A program made the position numbers and the translations under genes. Below, one piece after another: positions 42,019 to 48,678 of a stretch of 64,000 nt of DNA. The stretch comes from Providencia stuartii (GTDB lineage Bacteria; Pseudomonadota; Gammaproteobacteria; Enterobacterales; Enterobacteriaceae). Positions within the stretch are counted from its first letter, which is position 1. Every line of letters begins with the position of its first letter. Under the pieces are notes generated by a model that was not told the DNA's origin, did not search any database, and worked only from the letters and a program-made list of their open reading frames with translations. The stretch is from positions 62,001 to 126,000 of the forward strand of contig NZ_CP119547.1 in the NCBI RefSeq assembly GCF_029277985.1, written 5' to 3'.

Positions 42019-42083
42019 TGCACCCCAAAAGGGCAATTACAGCGTTTTACCCTTTTAGGTGGCTGTCATACTCTTTGTTCATT
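42019..42083 (+). promoter_or_regulatory. AcaCD-like box and promoter of block 7
   Basis: TGCACCCCAAAAGGGCAATT followed by ACAGCG (42019-42044); CATACT at 42067 is a good -10, 36 nt after GGGC. The transcript would begin in pseudoknot module 7. Confidence 0.65.
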
Positions 42084-42132
42084 GTCAGCGCTTGCTGGCT
42101 ATAACGGTAGCTGGCCCAAAACAGCAATAACC
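42084..42132 (+). repeat. Pseudoknot leader module, copy 7 (short form)
   Basis: P1 CAGC/GCTG (42086-42097), P2 GG/CC around TAGCTGG (42108-42114), tail CAGC 42122-42125. P0 is absent; the module follows directly on the promoter, as in copy 1. Confidence 0.7.
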
Positions 42133-42189
42133 TAACCCCTCGGGAGGAAACCCCTCCTGGGTTCTCTCCCACAAACAAAGGAGAGAAGC
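42133..42189 (+). promoter_or_regulatory. SD-sequestering leader of the 67-residue gene
   Basis: A: GGGAGGAAACCC. B: GGGTTCTCTCC. C: GGAGAGAA. B-C is a perfect 8-bp stem with the whole SD paired. Confidence 0.82.
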
Positions 42190-42393
42190 ATGAGCCTAGA
42201 CAAGTTAAGTCGGCTGGTGGACCAACAACGAAAGACCCAGGATGAAATCGACAATGAAATCATTCTGGCCGTCAAAGAGGTGTTGGCTACAAACTCAGTC
42301 GGTTTAGCCCGTGAGCTTGTTGGGGGTGTCCCGCAAGATCATCCATTCCATCCGTTTTTACTCGCTATAGCTAAGCAGCTTGACCCGAGATAA
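42190..42393 (+). CDS. Small helical protein of unknown function
   Basis: The 67-residue protein (MSLDKLSRLVDQQRKTQDEID...) is helical and slightly acidic. The first gene of block 7. Family not recognised. Confidence 0.6.
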   Translation: MSLDKLSRLVDQQRKTQDEIDNEIILAVKEVLATNSVGLARELVGGVPQDHPFHPFLLAIAKQLDPR

Positions 42394-42397
42394 CTAA

Positions 42398-42464
42398 GTA
42401 ACCCAACCGGGTACACCAAGGCCCGGTCGGCTTTGGTGTACCTCCAACCAATTTTGGAGGCACT
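42398..42464 (+). promoter_or_regulatory. SD-sequestering leader of the HD-domain gene
   Basis: A: GGTACACCAA pairs perfectly with TTGGTGTACC; the overlapping B segment CCTCCAA pairs with C TTGGAGG. The two stems share the bases CC, so they compete at the junction. Confidence 0.8.
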
Positions 42465-43070
42465 ATGTCTAATTCAAATTTCGGCTTTCTAGCTCTGGCC
42501 TTGCGCCAACGCCTGATCAAACGCTGGTCACTGATGCACTCTGTTCAACCGGAGTCTGTGTTGGAACACAGCGCTGTTGTTACCCTGCTTTCCTACCTGG
42601 CTGGCAATATTGCCATTCAGCAAGGGAAGTCGGTGGATCTGGCAGTCATGCTTGCTCATGCTTCGTTGCATGATGCAGCCGAGGTTCTCTGTTCGGATGT
42701 TGTAACACCGGTCAAGAAAGCAAACGCTGTTTTGCAGCGTGAGTTTGAACGACTGGAAAAGGCCGCAGAGGACAAACTCATCCAGACTCTTCCCGAAGAA
42801 CTCCAGGATGCAGTCGCCATAGCCTTCGCTCCCGGTGGCTATGAACAATCACTGGTTAAGGCCTGTGATACCTACTCCGCTTACATCAAGTGCAAACTTG
42901 AGGTGGCCGCAGGTAATGGCCTTGAGTTCCAGGATGCTCTCAGCAAAATGGAACGTGTTGTTGCTCAGGTGAAATCGGACTTCCCGGAAATCGACGCTCT
43001 GGACAAATGGTTTGGTAACGGACTCGGCCATTCAGTAGATAAACTGCTGGCAGGGGGTAACGATGACTAA
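42465..43070 (+). CDS. YfbR-like HD-domain 5'-nucleotidase
   Basis: The 201-residue protein follows E. coli YfbR (deoxyribonucleoside 5'-monophosphatase) closely in pattern: RWSLMHSVQPESVLEHS, then HASLHDAAEVLCSDVVTPVK with the HD pair near residue 68, then EQSLVKACDTYSAYIKC and LEVAAGN. The histidines and aspartates that bind metal are present. It would release deoxynucleosides from dNMPs, perhaps lowering or rebalancing nucleotide pools during replication or against defence systems. The stop overlaps the next gene. Confidence 0.85.
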   Translation: MSNSNFGFLALALRQRLIKRWSLMHSVQPESVLEHSAVVTLLSYLAGNIAIQQGKSVDLAVMLAHASLHDAAEVLCSDVVTPVKKANAVLQREFERLEKAAEDKLIQTLPEELQDAVAIAFAPGGYEQSLVKACDTYSAYIKCKLEVAAGNGLEFQDALSKMERVVAQVKSDFPEIDALDKWFGNGLGHSVDKLLAGGNDD

Positions 43071-43332
43071 TCCAATCCCTGGCGACATCAAGATTAAGGA
43101 CTTTGGCCGCGACCGGAAATTCCGTTCGGTTGATGAGCTTCAAAGCACTTTGTCAGAACAGTACAAAGGTCAGCATGTCAGCATCGTTTACCCTGCAAAG
43201 CCCAGCGGTTTACTCCGCACGGTTTTTGTCAGTGTCGATGATGCTGGTGGCGTGAATCGAACCTATGGGGACCAGTCTCCTGTCGATTTTTCTGCCATCA
43301 AAGATGACCTGTATGTACCAAGTGACCTGTAG
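43063..43332 (+). CDS. Small protein of unknown function
   Basis: The 89-residue protein starts MTNPIPGDIKIKDFGRDRKF; it is beta-rich. It overlaps the HD gene by 8 bases (translational coupling) and has no hairpin leader. Family not recognised. Confidence 0.62.
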   Translation: MTNPIPGDIKIKDFGRDRKFRSVDELQSTLSEQYKGQHVSIVYPAKPSGLLRTVFVSVDDAGGVNRTYGDQSPVDFSAIKDDLYVPSDL

Positions 43333-43345
43333 GAGAGCACTAGCT

Positions 43346-43564
43346 ATGGTGGTGATCATCGTAAACACAGGACACTATGAGTTTATCGGCCTTGGTGAGA
43401 CCCACGGACAAGCCACAGAAGGGCTTTTGAAACGCTGGGACGAACACTGCGAACGTAATCCGGATGCTGAGTCTGGTTACATGCAGGAGCTGATAGAAGA
43501 AGGAAGCGCACAAGTTGTCGAGATGGAGCCCGGCTCCGCCGTAATTTACGGACTTGACGGCTAA
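43346..43564 (+). CDS. Small acidic protein of unknown function
   Basis: From ATG 43346 (SD GGAGAG) the product is 72 residues: a beta start (MVVIIVNTGHYEF), a helix with many Glu, and an acidic end (VVEMEPGSAVIYGLDG). Family not recognised; no hairpin leader. Confidence 0.58.
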   Translation: MVVIIVNTGHYEFIGLGETHGQATEGLLKRWDEHCERNPDAESGYMQELIEEGSAQVVEMEPGSAVIYGLDG

Positions 43565-43575
43565 GCCTTCTCAAC

Positions 43576-43637
43576 TAACCCACTCGGGCGCATCATCCCG
43601 AGAGGGTGTGGTGCGTCCTAACCAAAAGGAATGCACT
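43576..43637 (+). promoter_or_regulatory. SD-sequestering leader of the 185-residue gene
   Basis: A: GGGCGCATC. B: GGTGCGTCC. C: GGAATGCAC. A-B pairs over 9 positions. Confidence 0.78.
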
Positions 43638-44195
43638 ATGTCTAACTTTGAACAAGCTCTGGAGCGTACTGACGGTAAAACACTGATTCTCAGCAATGGG
43701 AGTAAGTGGGCAGGCCAAGACCCGGACAGCATTCAGACTTTACTGGATGTCCTGGGTGACAACGTTCTTGACCCGATGTTTGAGCAGTATCACTGTTATC
43801 GCCCATACCCGTTTGAACCAATGGTGAGGACGGGGCGAAATGGCGAAATGTTCCAGCCTTGGCTTGGGGCAGCCTGCTTCTTTGGGAACTTCCTGACCGT
43901 CTCTCATGTTTTCAACATCATCACGAAAGATGACGGTGTTGTTGAGGCCTTAACAGAGGCGATCCGGAAGAATATGGCGACTGAACAGTACCAGCAGAAT
44001 GCCTATGAGCGTTATGCCGGTTGGTTCTACGCTGAAACCAGCGAAGGGTTAAGGCTAGTCTCTCCAAGTGAGGCTGCCGACATCCGAGCTGGCGCAGTTT
44101 CAAAGCTGCGTTACCCAAGAAACTTCGAGGTTATGAAAACTGCGGTTCTCAAAGGTCCTCGATTTGATACTGAATTAAGCCGCAAGGCTTCTTAA
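43638..44195 (+). CDS. Conserved plasmid protein of unknown function
   Basis: From ATG 43638 the product is 185 residues: soluble, aromatic in the middle (YHCYRPYPFEP, GAACFFGNFLTVSHVF), basic at the end. Family not recognised. Confidence 0.62.
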   Translation: MSNFEQALERTDGKTLILSNGSKWAGQDPDSIQTLLDVLGDNVLDPMFEQYHCYRPYPFEPMVRTGRNGEMFQPWLGAACFFGNFLTVSHVFNIITKDDGVVEALTEAIRKNMATEQYQQNAYERYAGWFYAETSEGLRLVSPSEAADIRAGAVSKLRYPRNFEVMKTAVLKGPRFDTELSRKAS

Positions 44196-44205
44196 CCCAA
44201 ACATT

Positions 44206-44269
44206 AACCCCACGGGGGACATCGGTCCCTGAGGGGATGGTGTCTCCCTCTGAAATTAAGGAGATACCA
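44206..44269 (+). promoter_or_regulatory. SD-sequestering leader of the 283-residue gene
   Basis: A: GGGGGACATC. B: GGTGTCTCCC. C: GGAGATACCA. B pairs fully with each, using G-U pairs. Confidence 0.82.
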
Positions 44270-45121
44270 ATGATTAAACAGCATTTTCAAAACGAACTGG
44301 TTAAGTGTGGATACCCGGATGATCTGACGATTGAGTACAGTCTCGGATACTGCCAGGGGGATGGCGTAGCCTTCTACGGGGATTTGAGCGTTGATGACGT
44401 CAAAGCTCTCATGAATCGCCTATTCAGCACTGAGCCCGGCCAAGTGGATGCTGTCAGCCGCGTGAAGAACCTGATGGCACAGAAAGACATTGAGAATATG
44501 CTTTCTGTCCTCCGCGAATATGGTTCCTGTGACCTGTCCATTACTCGGAATAGTCACGGGCATCACTACAGCCATTGGAACTGCATGAACATCGACGACA
44601 ACGTGGACTTCACAGGGATCTTCCCTGATGATGATTCCATGATTGGCACCGGCATTGAAGGGATTAACCAGGATATGGTCGAGCGCTGGCAAGACCTCTG
44701 GGAACGCTTTGTGCTGGAGCTGGCGGATGATGTAAAAAGTCTTTCCAAGAAGCTCGAAGCGGACGGGTACTCGCTGATCGAGGCCTCTCCATGCGAAGAT
44801 GAAGTGGTTTGGGAACGGGCCACTGAAAACTACCTGGTGCGTGTTACTGAACTCCCTGAGCGGGATTTCGATATGGGCCACTGGGATGACGAAGTAAGAG
44901 ACCAAACAATTTGTTCTATCCTGGAAGGGAAAGAGCGAGTGCTTGGCCTACGTGTTGAGGTACTCTCTCGTGAAAACGAGATTGTCCTGGGTGAAGAGAG
45001 TCTGCACGGCTTGACCGTTGCCAGTGATGACAAGAGCTACGCTGGCTACAGACGAGAACTTCTCCGGGGCGCTATCCAGCAAACCAGGGACTTTTTCTCT
45101 CGCCACCTCAAAGCGGCATAA
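44270..45121 (+). CDS. Acidic protein of unknown function
   Basis: From ATG 44270 the product is 283 residues, strongly acidic throughout (DDNVDFTGIFPDDDSM, ELPERDFDMGHWDDEVRD), with His-rich HGHHYSHWN near residue 100 and a basic C-terminal helix. The acidity would suit a DNA mimic or a protein that binds a basic partner, but no motif proves it. The last gene of block 7. Confidence 0.65.
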   Translation: MIKQHFQNELVKCGYPDDLTIEYSLGYCQGDGVAFYGDLSVDDVKALMNRLFSTEPGQVDAVSRVKNLMAQKDIENMLSVLREYGSCDLSITRNSHGHHYSHWNCMNIDDNVDFTGIFPDDDSMIGTGIEGINQDMVERWQDLWERFVLELADDVKSLSKKLEADGYSLIEASPCEDEVVWERATENYLVRVTELPERDFDMGHWDDEVRDQTICSILEGKERVLGLRVEVLSRENEIVLGEESLHGLTVASDDKSYAGYRRELLRGAIQQTRDFFSRHLKAA

Positions 45122-45126
45122 CAAGG

Positions 45127-45267
45127 CAGGGGGAAACCCCTGCTTTACTTCCCAAGTCTTCTTACTCATGGTTAAGCCATCAGTAAGCAGATTTTGTCCT
45201 CCCTGAGGGCGAAAGCGTGCGATAGCTGGTCGCCAAAAACAAACAGCAAATTAACGTTAATTTATTA
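45127..45267 (+). repeat. Pseudoknot leader module, copy 8
   Basis: Hairpin GCAGGGG-GAAA-CCCCTGC, P0 CTTACT/AGTAAG, P1 CCTC/GAGG, P2 GCGA/TCGC around TAGCTGG (45223-45229), tail CAGC 45244-45247, then AAATTAACGTTAATTTA as in copies 2 and 3. Confidence 0.85.
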
Positions 45268-45325
45268 ATCCCTGCGGGAGTCTATCTCCTGCTGGAGATA
45301 CCTCCCGTTATTTCTGGAGGTATCC
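45268..45325 (+). promoter_or_regulatory. SD-sequestering leader of the 48-residue gene
   Basis: A: GGGAGTCTATCTCC. B: GGAGATACCTCCC. C: GGAGGTATCC. B-C is a perfect 8-bp stem covering the SD. Confidence 0.82.
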
Positions 45326-45472
45326 ATGAACAAATTCCAAGACTTTAAGTTGGTTTATCGTCAAGGTGGTCGTCGCTTAGAGCGTGTCTTTAAGGACACT
45401 CTTTACGCGAATGTGAATCGTGTCGCTGACTCGTTTCCTCCGACCGTTCTTTGGCGCATTCAGCCAGCGTAA
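45326..45472 (+). CDS. 48-residue basic small protein
   Basis: ATG 45326 to TAA 45472 gives 48 residues (MNKFQDFKLVYRQGG...VLWRIQPA), basic. It is supported by a textbook SD (TGGAGG) and a complete leader. The first gene of block 8. Function unknown. Confidence 0.68.
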   Translation: MNKFQDFKLVYRQGGRRLERVFKDTLYANVNRVADSFPPTVLWRIQPA

Positions 45473-45516
45473 AACTCGGAACCTTAAAGCTCGGCTTTGG
45501 CCGTGACCTTTCAATA

Positions 45517-45578
45517 ACCCATGCGGGTACACTTCCCCGCACGGGGTAGGTGTACCCATTAACTTTGGAGTACACCTT
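45517..45578 (+). promoter_or_regulatory. SD-sequestering leader of the 128-residue gene
   Basis: A: GGGTACACTT (45525-45534). B: AGGTGTACCC (45548-45557). C: GGAGTACACCT (45567-45577). The clearest example: A and C are near-copies and both pair with B along its whole length. Confidence 0.85.
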
Positions 45579-45965
45579 ATGAACCAAGTAGCTAAATTGG
45601 ACCTCGCCCAAATCCGTCAACAAGCCATCAATGATGGTCTGCTGGTGGACCAATCTTCCATCGGTAAACAAGCTGGTTTCCTGACCAATGTGGCAGTGAC
45701 CCCGGCAATTGTCGATGGAGTATTTGGTGCAGATGGTAAGCACTCGGTAGAAGACTTCCTTTTCATGTTTTTGCAGCTTTGTGTTGCTCAAACAAAGGTC
45801 GCTTTTACCGACAACAAGAATTGGGGAAAGATTCGTCTTTATTACCCCATGCCCACTGTAGATGGCTTTTTCAAACCCACTGAGGTTGTGATTAAGTCAG
45901 ATCCTGTAACCGCAGATGTCACAATCATGATGGCCTCGGAAGATGGCACTCATTTGTGCTTGTGA
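45579..45965 (+). CDS. Conserved plasmid protein of unknown function
   Basis: The 128-residue protein starts MNQVAKLDLAQIRQQAINDG; a helical start and a beta-rich rest. It precedes the primase gene. Family not recognised. Confidence 0.62.
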   Translation: MNQVAKLDLAQIRQQAINDGLLVDQSSIGKQAGFLTNVAVTPAIVDGVFGADGKHSVEDFLFMFLQLCVAQTKVAFTDNKNWGKIRLYYPMPTVDGFFKPTEVVIKSDPVTADVTIMMASEDGTHLCL

Positions 45966-46008
45966 TATTCACAAAATTCGCCTCCGTTTCGGGGGCGACC
46001 TTTTTAAA

Positions 46009-46142
46009 CCCCTCGCCGGGGAGTTCTCCCCGGCTGGGGAGCCTCCTTGGCACATTCTCCCGGTGTCGGGGTTTCCTTAAAACCCTGGCGACGGGGGTTT
46101 AAGGAAGCCTCGATGCTGGGGTTCACGCTAAGGAGAAAACCT
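46009..46142 (+). promoter_or_regulatory. Long structured leader of the primase gene
   Basis: About 130 nt, twice the usual size. Hairpin CCGGGGAG/CTCCCCGG is followed by a long imperfect stem of GGTTTCCTTAAAACCC with GGGTTTAAGGAAGCC. The SD AAGGAGAAAACC lies after it and could pair with GGTTTCCTT. It looks like an enlarged form of the regional leader. Confidence 0.6.
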
Positions 46143-47870
46143 ATGTCTTACTACAAAGCTGACACCGTTCGTGAAGCTGCAAACGGAAACTGGCTATTCA
46201 TCCTGGCGGCCCTAGCGCCCCATCTTGAACCAGCTCTCCGTAAACCTGGTCGTCATGTTTCTTGTCCTATCCACGGCGGGAAAGATGGCTTCCGACTGTT
46301 CAAGGATGCCCACCTGACTGGTGGCGGCGTATGCAATACATGCGGTGCCAATCATGATGGTTTTGAGCTGCTGATGTGGCTCAATAACTGGGACTTTAAA
46401 CAGTGCCTGAGCGAGGTTGGTGATTATCTGGGCGTTGAGAAAGAGCAACCCCAGTATCAACAAGCCGCTGCACCGACACGAGCTCCTGTCCAGGCCAAAG
46501 CGCCTGTTCAGCAAGAGCCTATGAAGGTGAATAACAAGGTTCTCGATTCCAAGAATCGTAAAAAATCCATTGCCGGTACTCTGATTGCCCACGGTAAAGC
46601 TCCTTATGAGCATAACGAAGACAACGAGCTCAGCTACTTTGCCTTCATCCGTGACAAGAGCGGTTTGGAACGCACCATCTGGGGCGTGGATCTTGAAAGA
46701 GCCATTGGTGAAAGTGAAGCCAAGTATGGGGATGAGATCGTCATGACAAACCTCGGGCGCGAGCCTGTAACTGTCGTCGTTGAAGTTAAGGACGAGCAGG
46801 GGAATGTTGTGAGAGAACAACCTATGCAAACGCATCGCAACACCTGGCTGGTGGAACGTCGCGGCGCTACGGTAACGCAGTTCCGCGCTCGCTCGAACGG
46901 TGGTGTTGAGCCGGTGAGTCACCATGTTGAGTCGGCCCCTGTGGTCAACCGCACGGTAGAAGCTCCGGCACCGCAAGTACAACATGCGGCCACACAACCG
47001 GAAGAGCAAAGCAGCGAAAACAAGCCGAAAGTTGTTCCGATGTTTCGTGAACAACCTAAGCCTTGGCTGCTTGAGCTCCAAGAAGAAATGGAGAAGAGAA
47101 TGGAGCGCGAACGCGCTTACAGTGCTCGTCTCCGTGAGAAAATCGAGAAGGTATGGAACGAGTGTTTGCCGTTCTCCAGTCATGTGACTGAGCCAATGCG
47201 TCTGTACTTCAAAAACCGCGAGCTTCTGTTCAAGGTTGATGAAGTAGAAAAAACAGACTGTCTGCGGTTCAATCCGGCTATGGCCTACTACGACGAAGAT
47301 GGCAATGAAGTTGGGAAATTCCCGGCTATCGTCTGCGCTATCCGAGATGTGGAAGGCAACCTGGTAACGCTCCACCGCACCTATCTCACCCAAAACGGTA
47401 AAAAAGCCAAGGTCGGCAACGCCAAGAAGATGATGCCCATTCCTGACGGTTTGGATGTCAATGGCGCGGCCATCCGCCTCGGTGAACCGACTGAGGGTAT
47501 CCTGGGTGTTGCAGAAGGGCTGGAAACAGCCCTGTCAGCTTATCGAGTCACTCAAATCCCGGTTTGGTCAACGGTCAATGCGACCCTGATGGAGTCCTTC
47601 GAGGTTCCAGAAGGTGTTCACACCGTACTGATCTGGGCTGACAAAGATAAGTCTGTGACTGGTGAGAAGTCAGCGAACGTGCTGAAAGCCAAGCTGGAGA
47701 AGCGCGGCATTCGTGTGTACGTCCTGCTGCCTAAACTCCCGATCCCGCCCAGAGCGAAAGGGATTGACTGGAACGATGTCCTGATGAGTCAGGGAAGCCT
47801 CGGTTTCCCGAATGCTCGCTACCTGCGCGATTTCATTGCGAGAAGGAGAGCTGAGTATGGCCGTCATTGA
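46143..47870 (+). CDS. Toprim-domain DNA primase
   Basis: The 575-residue protein has an N-terminal zinc-binding domain (CPIHGG about residue 41, CNTCG about residue 64), a Gln/Pro/Ala-rich linker with coiled coil to about residue 370, and a C-terminal Toprim domain (GVAEGLETALSAY about residue 455, LIWADKDKS about residue 497). Plasmid primases of this kind prime synthesis of the complementary strand in the recipient. ATG 46143 has SD AAGGAG; the frame extends back to 46047 through structured leader. The stop overlaps the next gene by 14 bases. Confidence 0.85.
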   Translation: MSYYKADTVREAANGNWLFILAALAPHLEPALRKPGRHVSCPIHGGKDGFRLFKDAHLTGGGVCNTCGANHDGFELLMWLNNWDFKQCLSEVGDYLGVEKEQPQYQQAAAPTRAPVQAKAPVQQEPMKVNNKVLDSKNRKKSIAGTLIAHGKAPYEHNEDNELSYFAFIRDKSGLERTIWGVDLERAIGESEAKYGDEIVMTNLGREPVTVVVEVKDEQGNVVREQPMQTHRNTWLVERRGATVTQFRARSNGGVEPVSHHVESAPVVNRTVEAPAPQVQHAATQPEEQSSENKPKVVPMFREQPKPWLLELQEEMEKRMERERAYSARLREKIEKVWNECLPFSSHVTEPMRLYFKNRELLFKVDEVEKTDCLRFNPAMAYYDEDGNEVGKFPAIVCAIRDVEGNLVTLHRTYLTQNGKKAKVGNAKKMMPIPDGLDVNGAAIRLGEPTEGILGVAEGLETALSAYRVTQIPVWSTVNATLMESFEVPEGVHTVLIWADKDKSVTGEKSANVLKAKLEKRGIRVYVLLPKLPIPPRAKGIDWNDVLMSQGSLGFPNARYLRDFIARRRAEYGRH

Positions 47871-48135
47871 TGTCTCGAAGGTTGATACAACGCCTGGTAA
47901 CGACGCGGTGTGCCCCTTTTCTCCCCCTGAGGGGTGGGAGGGGGACTCTGCGGCCTACGTTGAGCTTATGCGGTCTCGGTATCGTCATCTGATGCACGGC
48001 CAGAGAATGATGGTGACAGCCTCCTTCGCAAGAAGGGAGCCTATCCAAGTTACTGGCCCGTTTGCTGATGAAGCGACGAAGATCATTAACTCAATGAAGA
48101 TGAACAAGGCGAAGCCAACAGCTTTGTCTGCCTAA
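47857..48135 (+). CDS. Small protein of unknown function
   Basis: From ATG 47857 the product is 92 residues: a Pro/Asp-rich start with one Cys (AVCPFSPPEGW), then a basic helical end. It is coupled to the primase gene by overlap, so possibly a primase partner. Family not recognised. Confidence 0.62.
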   Translation: MAVIDVSKVDTTPGNDAVCPFSPPEGWEGDSAAYVELMRSRYRHLMHGQRMMVTASFARREPIQVTGPFADEATKIINSMKMNKAKPTALSA

Positions 48136-48138
48136 AAC

Positions 48139-48207
48139 TTTAACCCTGAGGGGGTGTTCATGCCCTCTCGGGCATGATTCGCCTCCTCTTCAACTATGGA
48201 GGTAATC
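48139..48207 (+). promoter_or_regulatory. SD-sequestering leader of the 79-residue gene
   Basis: A: GGGGGTGTTCATGCCC. B: GGGCATGATTCGCCTCC. C: GGAGGTAATC. A-B and B-C both form long stems. Confidence 0.78.
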
Positions 48208-48447
48208 ATGAAAAAGTTTTTGCGTATTAAGACGTGGTTTGTGCGTCTTTTCTCTCCTGACAAGAAGACTCTGGGAGCTATCGGTGAAGACCTGCGTAAG
48301 GTCGCCGTAACAGCCATCGGTGTCGGTATTGTAGGATTGGCTGTATCTGGGGACACTATAACCGTCAAAGAAGCCGGTTTGGTGTTGGTCATTGGGGTTA
48401 TCCTGTGGATCTATGGTATAATCTTAACCAAGGTCAGCAATTCCTAA
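48208..48447 (+). CDS. Small inner-membrane protein with two helices
   Basis: From ATG 48208 (SD GGAGG) the product is 79 residues: a basic N-terminal part (KKFLRIKTWFVRLF), then two membrane helices (about residues 35-52 and 58-76). It resembles phage holins in size and topology only. Family not recognised. Confidence 0.65.
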   Translation: MKKFLRIKTWFVRLFSPDKKTLGAIGEDLRKVAVTAIGVGIVGLAVSGDTITVKEAGLVLVIGVILWIYGIILTKVSNS

Positions 48448-48456
48448 GGGGGTCAA

Positions 48457-48573
48457 ATGGACGCTTTCACATTAGGCATGTTGGGGTTGCTCATTTTTTT
48501 CACTGTCGTCACTGGCGGCAGTCTGTATCTCTACCATGAGAAACAGAAGGAAAAAAAGCATCACAACGCCTAA
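48457..48573 (+). CDS. 38-residue single-helix membrane protein
   Basis: ATG 48457 to TAA 48573 gives 38 residues: MDAFTLGMLGLLIFFTVV, one membrane helix, then a basic end (KQKEKKHHNA). SD AAGGGGG precedes it. The last gene of block 8, followed by a terminator. Function unknown. Confidence 0.65.
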   Translation: MDAFTLGMLGLLIFFTVVTGGSLYLYHEKQKEKKHHNA

Positions 48574-48596
48574 AGAGTAACTGCGATAATGAACGT

Positions 48597-48625
48597 AAAG
48601 GCCAGCAATAGCTGGCCTTTTTTTA
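48597..48625 (+). terminator. Terminator closing the 21-48.6 kb region
   Basis: AAGGCCAGC-AAT-AGCTGGCCTT followed by a T run. Confidence 0.9.
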
Positions 48626-48642
48626 TACTTGCAGTTTGAAGT

Positions 48643-48678
48643 GTTACATGTCACGATGAAGTTGGTGTGACATGTAAC
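48643..48678. promoter_or_regulatory. Perfect inverted-repeat operator
   Basis: GTTACATGTCAC (48643-48654) and GTGACATGTAAC (48667-48678) form a perfect 12-bp inverted repeat with 12 bases between. Each half contains ACATGT. It overlaps the 5' end of the RHH gene, as expected of an autoregulatory operator. Confidence 0.75.

Noticed and set aside
21035..45267. CRISPR array made of the TAGCTGG modules
   Set aside because: Spacing is irregular (about 1 to 5 kb), the units contain conserved secondary structure, and genes lie between them.
46212..47393. A 393-codon open frame on the minus strand
   Set aside because: It lies wholly inside the primase gene, whose zinc and Toprim motifs are intact. 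The minus-strand product has no recognisable domain or SD; it is a shadow of codon bias.
21115..48207. Reading the GC-rich hairpin I stems as ordinary intrinsic terminators
   Set aside because: They lack T runs, start at the previous stop codon and are followed within 30-40 nt by SDs of genes in the same direction. Only 41991-42018 and 48597-48625 look like real terminators.
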